Position numbers and translations under genes: made by a program. The notes beneath the pieces were generated by a model. That model was not told the DNA's origin. It did not search any database and saw nothing but the letters and a program-made list of their open reading frames with translations. Shown piece by piece: positions 55,511 through 64,000 of a DNA stretch of 64,000 nt; the first letter of the stretch is position 1, and each line of letters starts with the position of its first letter. Origin of the DNA: Heterodera schachtii (taxonomy: Eukaryota; Nematoda; Chromadorea; Rhabditida; Heteroderidae). The stretch lies in NCBI GenBank assembly GCA_023374025.1, contig SIJG01000043.1:564821-628820 (forward strand), written 5' to 3'.

Positions 55511-55897
55511 TAGTTTTTTTTTTACCTATTTTTCAAAATTAATTTCAACTATATTGGTTGATCAATTTTTTGAATAAATTTAACATTTTACATCCCTAAT
55601 CTACAAATTAATTATTTTGACCGTTTTTAGCACCTATTTCGGGTTTTCTAGAACCTAAAAATTAATTATTTTGGCCGTTTTTAGCAACTATAAATACCTA
55701 ATAATATTATAAATCATTTTTTTATCAATATATATACAGAAATCCTTTCTATAATAATTATATATTAATTTTAAACACCATTTTTTATAAATTTATGACA
55801 GAAATCCTTTCTATTTTGGCTAATACATATTTATATATTTATTTTTAATTTATTTAACTTTGCCTTAAGCCTCACATCATTGAATCAATTTGTCCGC

Positions 55898-58753
55898 ATG
55901 TTTTATATTATCATATTATCGAATTTATACTGTAAGAATTTCAATTTAATTTCATGCACAAAACAAGATGGAGACGATTTGTTTAGCGAATTATGGCAAA
56001 ATTATTTTTCCGATGCTCAACAAAAAATGGGGAAAAACATTATAAAAAGCGAACAAAGCATTGAAAATGAAAATGAAATGGCCCAATTTTCATTGGATGT
56101 TCAAATCAAAAAGGAGATAAAAAATGAAGTAAAACTTGAGAGATTTGTGGAAGAAATCAAAAACGAACAATCGGAGCAAATGGACGAAATTGGGGGGAAA
56201 AGTCCAAAAAAGGTGAAGATGAAGATGAAGAAGAAACAGAAACGGAACAGGACAGAAGCAGCAACAGCAGCAGCAGGTCATAATTATAAATTTAATGGGA
56301 CGATTTTTATGCAAAAACTCTAAAGTTCGTACAAAAGTATAAATTTATACTTTATTAAAAAGAATGAATATGCCACAAAATGAAAATGGCAACAAATAAC
56401 TTAAAAATTGTAATGCTTACAATGAAACATCGCGAATTGTAACACGGAAAACGTAAAATTTGGTATCATTGGTCCAATTATACATAAATTAAAATTCATT
56501 TTTTGTTGGATTTGAACTTGGACCTCCTAAATGTGAATTTAACCAACTTAGCCATCAATTTTGCTAATTCTTTTTAATTGTTAATTTTCTCGTTTTTAAC
56601 AGTTTCTTTTTTTTTAATTTCACTATTTATAAAAATCAAAAATTTGGTTTTTTCGTAAACTTTACATAATTCGACATTTTCATTAATGCTTATTTTACGA
56701 TTTTTTTGTGCCTAAAATTCCCACCCATCCCTAGTGATAAAACAGCAGAGGAATTTGACAATGACGAACAGAAACGCAAATTGATGATTTTAAAAGAATA
56801 TGACACACGGAGAAAAGAATGGAAATTGAAAAATGGAATCAAAAAAGAAAACCGTTACAAAATTGAAGCGGAAATTGCCAAGGGATTGGGCACAAATCGG
56901 GACAAAATTTACCAATGGAAAAGAGAAAATGTGCCAACCTACCAAAAGAGAAGTGAAGAAATGAAACGGAAAACAATTGAAAATTTTGAAAAAATGAAAA
57001 TCGACTACAGAGAAAAATGGGTAAAAGAAAAGGAAAAAATTGAAGGGCAAATCGCCAAGGAAATGGGAAAAAAAAAATTCAAAAATGGAAAAGAGAAATG
57101 ATGCAAAACGGAGAAATGGAATCGGCAGAAATGGCCAAGGAATTTGGAAAAAGGAAAAGAGCGCTTGAGCAGAAGAAACACAACGAATTTGAAATGGGAA
57201 TTGCAAAGAAATTGGGCACAAATCGGGTGAGCATTTACAAATGGAAGAGGGAGCTTGAGCTTGGCAATGTGCTTCAAATGAGCAGTGAGTGGGGCCCAAA
57301 AGGACGGGGCGCGGGGGGGGGGGGCGGTGCACCCCAAAACGTCGTCGGCCGAAACGTCGTCGGAAGACTTTTTGAACCATAACTTTGTTCATTGTCAATC
57401 AAATTAAGCATTGTTAGTGTTATTCGATAGCTCTGTGTGTTTATTATTAATTTGCAAAACCTCAAAAATTTTCGTTAAGTTTCAAAAAAGTTATGGCCAG
57501 AAGGAACTCAAAAACCCAGTAATTCGATTTTTTTTTTTTGCTCTGCTTTTTTGTGCATGAATAAAAATTTTGAAAATTTGCAGGCTAATAGCATTTTTTG
57601 AATGCTTTCGAATAATACCAAGAATGTTTAATTTGGTTGAGAAAGAAAAAAAGTTATGGTCCAAAAATTCGTTCGACGACGTTTCGGCTGACGACGTTTT
57701 GTCCTACTCCGGCGGGGTCCAAGCCGTGTCCCGACATTTGAGGCCGGCATTTGCGCCTTTGTCAAAAATCGGGTTCAAAATTAAGTTGTTTTGTTTTCAA
57801 TCACTGATCGCCTAACAGCTTTAAATAAGCGGATGATTAAGTGATTGTATCCGATCATTTGAGCGTCAGCAAATAGTTGAAAAAAATAAAAAAAAATTCA
57901 AACAACCGAATTTTAATGTTCCTGATAAATTAGAAGACAGTGCTTTCTTAATTTTAATGCTGTTTAGACTATCAGGGCTTGAAAAAAATTCAACTTTGAG
58001 TACGATTTTGGACATCGGCGCAAATGTTGGGACCGCAAAAGTCGGGCCGCAAATGTGGGGGCTCCGGCCAACGGGTGGCTGAGTAATGAGTTGAGCAATG
58101 CCCCGGTGATGCTGGAGAGCCTAGATTCGAACGGTTCTCGAGTTTGGTTCCCTGCATCATTAGTAGGGCTTCATTTTTATGTAAATCTAATTTTTTCCTG
58201 GGTTCTCCATAGCCTAATTAGTAAGAAAAACAACTTCTTTTTTGTATGTGCGAACAAAAGTTGGGCCTATTTTTTTACATATATTTTGCGATTTTTATAC
58301 ATATTTCGGGGTGTTTTAACTGAGATTTCATACGAAAATTGAATCGTTTTCTTTTATTTTTTAAATCTTATTATTTTGAAAGTTGAAAAAGAATTGCGGG
58401 AAAAAAGGAAAGAACAATTTGATGAAGAAAGCAATGAAACAAAATGCAAAACAATTGCAATATTCGACAAATTGGTGAAATTGTCGAAATTAAAAAAGGA
58501 ATATAAAAAGGAAAACCGTATCAAAAATGAAACAAAAATTGCCAATGCATTGGGAAAATATCGCAAGAAAATTTACAAATGGAAGAGGGAATTAGCTGTG
58601 ATTAAGCAATTTGACAGAATAAAGGACGAATTTTCAAGAAAATTCGCCATAAAAGCGACAAAACAAATTGAAGAAAAAATTGCGCAAAAAATTGGCATTT
58701 GCTTAGAAACAATTTACAGTTGGAAAGGCCCTAATGATGATGATGATGACTAA
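55898..58753 (+). CDS. Repeat-HTH family gene 3
   Basis: Exon 1 (55,898-~56,275) starts MFYIIILSNLYCKNFNLISC, a signal-like segment, then DDLFSELWQNYF and MGKNIIKSEQ, matching gene 1, and ends in a lysine-rich stretch (KKVKMKMKKKQKRNR, a possible nuclear signal). After repeat DNA, 56,735-57,290 carries three units (GLGTNRDKIYQWKREN; IAKEMGKK broken by a shift in an A-run at 57,066-57,074; KLGTNRVSIYKWKRELELG). A GTGAGT donor then joins in phase to 58,384-58,753, with units ending ALGKYRKKIYKWKREL and KIGICLETIYSWKG and an Asp tail. Five units in all. The A-run shift makes it a pseudogene unless it is a sequence error. Elements fill the introns. Confidence 0.6.
56503..56570 (-). other. tRNA-like sequence (SINE head)
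   Basis: Minus strand: A-box TGGCTAAGTTGG, B-box AAGTTCAAATCC, no acceptor stem. Lies between HTH gene 3 exons. Confidence 0.45.
57336..57700. mobile_element. MITE with AACGTCGTCGG word ends
   Basis: Left AAAACGTCGTCGGCCGAAAC and right (inverse) AAAACGTCGTCAGCCGAAAC. Core ATAACTTTGTTCATTGTCAA and ATACCAAGAATGTTTAATTT is shared with the MITEs at 28,015 and 29,749. No target duplication that I can fix. In the last intron of HTH gene 3. Confidence 0.8.
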
Positions 58754-58759
58754 TTACCT

Positions 58760-59570
58760 GCAGCAGTGCTCTATTAGTTATCACCAAATGCCAATGGAGA
58801 GAAAGTCAAAGAGGGGGAAATTGTTTTCAAATTTTATGACCGAAATTTGTTCGATTGATTTTTCTTGGGAATTATTTCTTTAAAAAAAGTTGGTGTTCTT
58901 TAATTGGTGTCATAACAACTCGTACAAAGGCATAGGCAAGGTCTGCGCTTTAGGTTTAGGCCTAAGCTTAGGCTTTTTTTTTGTAAAATTATTTATGGTT
59001 ACTAGTTGCCATTGAATTTTTTAAATCCTTTATTTAAATTAAAAATTCAATAATTTGAAAAATATTTTTTTATCAGAGTCGAACTTTGTTCGATTTATTT
59101 TTCTTTTGGGAGTTAATTCTTTAACAAAAATTTATGCTCTTTAATTTATGTGATGACAACTCGTACATATGCTTAGTTAGGCAAGGTCTAGGCTTAGATC
59201 TTAGCTTAGGCTTAATTTTTTAAATTTTTTTTTTTATTGTTACGAGCTATCCCCAAACCATGGAATGGGCACAACCCAGCTGTTTTAGTCCATTAACCCT
59301 TTATGTTTTTTAAATCATATATTTAAATTAAAAATTCAATGCTTAAAAAGAATATGTTTACTTTTTAAACTAAAAGCACTATTATCAGAGGCTTCAAAAA
59401 AAATTTCCGTTTGTAAATATGCCCATGGGTCTGAATGATTCTTTTACATGTTCCATTTTATTTTATCATTTATCGGAATAATTATATATTTGTTTTTTGT
59501 TTGATCAGAAAGCACTGTCACTGTTTTCCATTGGTTTGATCACTTTTTTTTTTTCTTCGCTTCGCTTTTC
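58760..59570. other. Non-coding part of the duplicated block
   Basis: Contains AGGCTTAGGC word arrays at 58,928-58,975 and 59,168-59,212. Counterpart of 52,090-52,710. Confidence 0.6.
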
Positions 59571-59576
59571 CTTCTC

Positions 59577-61088
59577 TCATTGCCTGTGAAAACGTGTCAT
59601 TCGCCTTGCTTCTTCATGTACGTCCATCTCCGCTTTGAACGCGTTCAGTTCGCTTCGGATTTGCTCTTTTTGTTCCGACGTTAGCCGTGCCCATGGCTTG
59701 TCCCCGCGTCGGTCGTACTGCTCCGCCTCGCCAATCTCGACGAACTCGCTGAATTTGATCATCCGGGCGCGCAACTCTTCAAACGCCGCTTGGCTCAACT
59801 TAATAAAAATAATTTAATAACATTTAACTTTTCAACAATTTATTAAATTGTGAATTTTATTTGTTTTTTATGCTTTTATGCTAAATATTTTGTAGCTTAT
59901 CTCAAGGGCATAGCCAGACCTTTTTGCCATTTTTGGTCTCCATTTTTTCAAAAATATGGTCAAATGGGGGTCCGGCGGTGCCGACAGGCGTCGCCGGGAA
60001 AATTTTTTCAATTTTAATGCAAGCAATTTGTCAAGAAAATTGCGTAGAATTTCAAAAAATTGGCTGAAAATTTTTACTTTTTTGGGTTTCGGAGATGGGG
60101 GAGGGGGGGGGGCTTTAGCCCCCTCAGCCCCCCCCCCCCCCCCCTGGCGACGCCCTTGGCTTATCTCATTCGTCAGAATGCATTTTTTCTCAGTGTTGTC
60201 AAAAGAATGCCGCTACACTTTTTTTTTTGGCATTTTTGGGTCACTTTTGATGAGTTTGAGTATTTTGCTTCTAATTCTTTCGGGCTGATTAGTGAAAGCT
60301 TCAAAAGGATCAATAGCGAAATATTTTAATGTCCAATTTGTCCGTCACTTTTTTTTGATTGGCAAAAATGAATTACAGTTCGAAGTTTTCACCTTTTTGA
60401 TCAGAAGACGCCGCCTCAACTGCTTGCCCTCCGATGCCATCGTTCTGACTGTTTGTTCAACTTCGTCGGTGCTGCTCCCTCTCTTCAAAATGCTGCGACG
60501 GCTTACTGTAGATGATGATGAGTTGTCTGGTACGGTCATTTTACCATTGCTTGCCTTGGCACTGTTTTTGCTGCTTGGTGAAGTCCGATTGGTCAATTTT
60601 CTGTAAAAAAATGAATTTATTTTTTCATAAAAAAGCAAATTTAAAACCATTTCTTTAAAGTGAATTTATGAATTTAGGGTTGCCTTTAATTATTATATGT
60701 ATTTATTGATATTTATTAAAACTCACAAAATAAATTTCAAAGCGTTTGAAATATAAAACATTTAAAGCAAAAAAAAAAAAAGCCAGAAAAATCATTAATT
60801 AAATAATTGATATTAATTATTTTTAAATGCCCAATTAAAGTGGTGTTTTACAAAAGCTATAATTTGTGACCTATTCATTTATCACTTAATAAATAAAGAG
60901 CTCACTAATTGAGGCGTAAAAAAAACATTTATATTATTTGAAAGAAAATTACTTTAAATTTTCAATGGTCCAACTGCGACGGACGGCGGAAGTGAGGCGA
61001 AAATTGTATGGAGATGAGCAAGGCGAGGCATCGGAAGAGGAGGAGTCCTTGATCATATTTGAGTATTGAATGATTTCAATTGATTTAT
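59577..61088 (-). CDS. PHACTR-family protein, 3' exons
   Basis: Exons 61,088-60,953, 60,600-60,393 and 59,798-59,577 join in phase (2, then 0). The splice of the last two gives [22 protein letters not shown], then [40 protein letters not shown] and [14 protein letters not shown]. This is the RPEL3 plus protein-phosphatase-1-binding C-terminus of phosphatase and actin regulators: RPEL binds G-actin and the tail (…TRFHR) binds PP1. Upstream, [15 protein letters not shown] and [13 protein letters not shown] are Ser-rich linkers. The gene continues upstream (incoming phase 1). A 256-bp hAT MITE sits in the last intron. Confidence 0.82.
59903..60158. mobile_element. hAT-type MITE with 8-bp target duplication
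   Basis: 256 bp. Ends CAAGGGCATAGCCAG and (inverse) CAAGGGCGTCGCCAG; perfect 8-bp duplication GCTTATCT at 59,895-59,902 and 60,159-60,166. The paralogous intron at about 52,985 lacks the element, so the empty site is known. Contains the CGGCGGTGCC-GACA-GGCGTCGCCGG hairpin and a C18-20 run. Confidence 0.92.
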
Positions 61089-61249
61089 CTATGATTAAAA
61101 AAAAGATAAAATTTAATTTGCCGAATTTGTAAAAAAAAATAATAATTTTTAGTTTCGAAGCATTTGGAAATTGGAAAAAGCGCAAAATGGCTAATGAAAT
61201 AAAAGATATGTTGATGAAACGAATCAGAAAAGAATGGAACAAAATTGAA

Positions 61250-62370
61250 ATGGAAAGTGAATGAGTAGTGGGTCCATCAGTTCAATCATTTTTATATACA
61301 AAACAGTAAATCAGTTTTGGCATTTTCGAAAATAGGCATTTTGAAATAGGACGGCAAATGCGCCATGGAATTTTTCCACCATTGCCCGCCTTCGCCACAG
61401 CAACAAGCTGCTTTATGTCAAAAGCATGATAAATGGCATTGGCATTGCTGAAGGAAGATGTTCCAACCAACCGCTGCTGCCCGTCCCTCGCCCCCCCCCC
61501 CCCTCTCGCGGGCACTTTCATTAGGAATAATGCCGGATTTGGAATGGGCAAAATGCGCACGGGACAGAAACTGAGGAGGAGGATGGCATTTTTTGTTGTT
61601 TGGATTGAGCATTGGTGTGCCATTTTTGAACTCGCGCGCATTGCCAGCGACAGTTGGCATTAGAAGAATTGGCTACGTCAACAATGGCTTACAGGTATTA
61701 GCAGTACGAGAGTGCCATGGGGGAATTTTTGGAGAGCCTAAGTGCCAACCAAAATCCTAAAAAGGATAAGGATTTTGTGTGGGCAGGAAAATCTGGCACG
61801 GAATGCAATTCCCATTATTCCACTGTTTACAGTGCCTTTGATGTTTGAACGGAAACGCAATTTTTGGCAATACGTAATGTGATATCATGAATTAAATATA
61901 CAAATGATTCCAGAACAAAGGACCAAATTAATCAAAACTATTCGGTGTAATGACTAATGAATGAGCTAATGAAGTAATGCCATTTAAATCAAATAAAATT
62001 ATAAAGAAAATTGCGAAAATCTAGGCTTTTCATTCAAATTTCCTAATAATTTCATTGTGATTATTCTTGCTGACTATTTATAGTTTTCAGTTTTTTATAT
62101 AATGGTTTCATTTATCATGCTTAATTACTTCAGGTGAGAATTTTTAATGATTGTAATTTCTATTTTAGGTGACATTAATTGGCACGTAATGCCAAAGTGA
62201 AAAATTCTCATTTCTGGCCAAAAATAAATGTTTGGTTTTTTAATTTGTTTAAATACTGGAAAAATTTAATTATGGTAAAAGCCCAAAATGGGGCTTATTA
62301 ATTAAATTGAAAAAAGTAAAAAAGAGTTCTAAAATAAAAATTTTAATGAGTGTTTTTGGTTTGGTGTCCT
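61250..62370. other. Mostly non-coding, GC-richer island at 61,330-61,700
   Basis: The island has open frames on both strands (61,282-61,641 minus; 61,433-61,663 plus) but no splice logic that links them to PHACTR, and the plus/minus codon signals conflict. It could hold a 5' exon or promoter of the PHACTR gene. The rest is AT-rich. Confidence 0.35.
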
Positions 62371-62375
62371 CTCAT

Positions 62376-62482
62376 TAGTGCTGTTCGAGAACGAAAATTT
62401 CCCGAGATTCGAGACCGGGACCAAAAAACCCGAGACTTTTCTTGAGTCGGGCTCGAGACCGAGAGTCTCGAACAGCCACTAC
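62376..62482. mobile_element. Inverted CGAGACCGAG word element, copy 2
   Basis: Ends TTAGTGCTGTTCGAGA and TCTCGAACAGCCACTA are inverse; interior CCGAGA/GAGACC words as at 24,687-24,875. Confidence 0.75.
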
Positions 62483-62489
62483 CTCTACT

Positions 62490-62985
62490 GTCATAAATAT
62501 GACGTATAAGCGAAAAAATAATTATTACTACCAAAACGAGCCGGCCAAACATTAGAGACGGATTAAAATGAGGAAATGGCTAATGGCTATCTGTTCAATG
62601 ATATTTGAAATAAAAGCATCGATTAAAAAAATGAAAATTAAACTCGGAAAAGGGGGAATTATATTATTTGGTTGAATTAGCAAAATTAAATTTAAGAAAT
62701 GAGACAGATACGGTGTAGCAATAAATCCATCTTCCATTTTTTATGTGTTTTAAATAGGGTAGGCCACGAATGATAATTAACCGGTATTTTTAAAAAAAAT
62801 AGTAGGCACCATCGGGAAAATTTTGAAAATTTGCGTGGCAATTTTCAAATTTTGCGATTTTTAGGACAGTTTTTAAGAAAAAAAAGTTTAGGGAGTAGAC
62901 GCCCGGTAAATTGGTGAAAATAAACATTTCTTTTGGAGAAATGTAAGTTAATAATTCCTGGCGAGGTGTCATCTTTAGGGGGGTG
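62490..62985. other. Non-coding stretch
   Basis: AT-rich; a weak hydrophobic ORF at 62,552-62,737 is not supported. Confidence 0.35.
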
Positions 62986-63122
62986 TATTTTTAAAACCGA
63001 AAAACCGATACTCCGGATTTCGGTTATACAGGTTTTTGGACCCCCGGTTTTCGGTTTCGGTTTCTGACCCAAAAAGCCGATTTTCGGTTTCAGTTCTGTT
63101 AAACAACCGTGACCGACCCTAG
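62986..63122. repeat. Word array TTTCGGTT
   Basis: CCGAAAAACCG and GGTTTTCGGTTTCGG words ending GACCGACCCTAG (inverse of a CTAGGGTCGG head). Confidence 0.7.
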
Positions 63123-63815
63123 TTTTAAATTTAAATTAAATTGAACTTAAATTTTAAATAAAATTCCTTTAGCATTTTAGTATCAATTAATAATTTTTAA
63201 TTTTGTTTCAAATTTATTTTTAATAAATATTATATAATTTTTGCTTTAGGTTTAATGTTCCCATTTTTGACATTCAAATATTTTCCGTATAATATATATA
63301 TTAAACTGATCACTCACAATCCCTCCCTATGGCACCCATTCATTTCATTCATTCGTTTCATTGTCTTTTGTGTGACTCATTTTCATTCTCCACCATTTTG
63401 TCATTTTCTCTCGGCTATCCTCCGGTTTCTCTCTCCATTTTGCTCCAAATAATTTTAATTTTATTTAATCTTTGGTCCAATTTTTCTCGAATAAATTCCA
63501 TAATATTTTGATTAAATTAAGTAAGCATATAATTTTTGAGTGACTTAAGCAAGGAATTCGAGTTTTTTTATTGTTCCCGCAAATAAAGAAACATTTTTAT
63601 GTCCGTTTTTCAACAACAGCGAGGGGCAGAGAATGGGCGCGTCATCTTTCACATAAAATTGTTAAAAATGTCCCTAGAAAATAATTTTTTTATTGCTCTA
63701 CTCGTTCATCAGAACCCAACACTAAGAAGCCGCAGCAAATACTCCATCTCTTCAACTCATTTCAGCTCATTACATCTTTACACATTAACGACATTTTAAT
63801 GAGGGCACAGAAAGG
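63123..63815. other. Non-coding stretch
   Basis: AT-rich then pyrimidine-rich (63,300-63,450). No gene supported. Confidence 0.4.
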
Positions 63816-63817
63816 GA

Positions 63818-63915
63818 CGGTCACGGCTCAGTCGGTTAGAGCATTGTCCATAGTTAGAAGGACCATGGGTTCGAGTCCCCACCAGCGGGCGACTTACCAC
63901 GACTTAACTTTTATG
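63818..63915 (+). mobile_element. tRNA-derived SINE, same tail family as 52,460
   Basis: GGCTCAGTCGGTTAGAGCAT, GGGTTCGAGTCCCC and GGGCGACTTACC...CTTTTATGCTC. The 5' end does not pair with the 3' end, so not a tRNA gene. Confidence 0.6.
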
Positions 63916-64000
63916 CTCTATAGGGAAGTGAAGTGCGCAAGCGGAAACGGCGGTATTCGTTCCAGTTCCTCCTCACATGTTCACTTTTCCCCATGGCTCC

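Noticed and set aside
61282..61663. Upstream PHACTR exon
   Set aside because: Open on both strands and GC-richer, but no splice site with the required phase 1 could be tied to 61,088.
63818..63915. Functional tRNA gene
   Set aside because: A and B boxes are good but the acceptor and anticodon stems do not pair; the 3' tail matches another SINE copy.

Overview
The window is AT-rich eukaryotic DNA from a nematode. Gene-like islands richer in G+C sit in a sea of transposon debris. Introns are short (41-60 bp where undisturbed) with TTTCAG-type acceptors. Families visible are an astacin (NAS-type) metalloprotease with EGF and CUB domains, an ankyrin protein, a PHACTR C-terminus, and divergent F-box proteins of the kind I know from cyst nematodes (Globodera/Heterodera). 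One F-box intron uses a GC donor, which is also common in those worms. 'Plant-parasitic, cyst-nematode-like' is inference; 'nematode' is firm.

Layout. 1-2,800: short-word repeat arrays, a terminal-inverted-repeat (TIR) element and a two-exon coiled-coil gene. 2,939-7,978: a Ty3/gypsy retrotransposon on the minus strand with identical-length LTRs and a perfect 5-bp target duplication, inserted into coding-looking DNA. 8.7-21.4 kb: three related blocks carrying F-box-family 3' ends; the third block is a six-exon F-box gene (16,399-20,336). Between the blocks lie a five-exon ankyrin gene (13,754-15,304), MITEs and a SINE. 22-26 kb: small peptide or membrane genes, including a 54-residue secreted peptide too short for ordinary ORF lists.

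27-36 kb: two genes of an unrecognised family (N-terminal signal-like segment, then repeated helix-turn-helix-like units ending in a conserved I-x-x-WK signature), one split by a TIR element with another MITE nested inside; then a near-perfect Merlin DNA transposon and a 14-copy array of hairpins. 37-41 kb: a LINE ORF1, a foldback element and 1.1 kb of pure purine tract. 41.4-50 kb: one astacin-EGF-CUB gene on the minus strand (seven exons, 579 residues, all splice phases consistent); its first two exons are duplicated upstream. 51.8-60.6 kb: a duplicated block with the last exon of the repeat-HTH family and the last exon of PHACTR. The full-length plus-strand HTH gene (55,898-58,753) and the PHACTR gene (61,088-59,577, minus) overlap the downstream copy. 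62-64 kb: repeats and a tRNA-derived SINE.

The two observations I rate highest are (1) the signal-peptide plus repeated-HTH family, three loci in 64 kb, and (2) a superfamily of short inverted-repeat elements that share a short AGGGATGG/AGTGATGC-like head but are built from different reiterated words.
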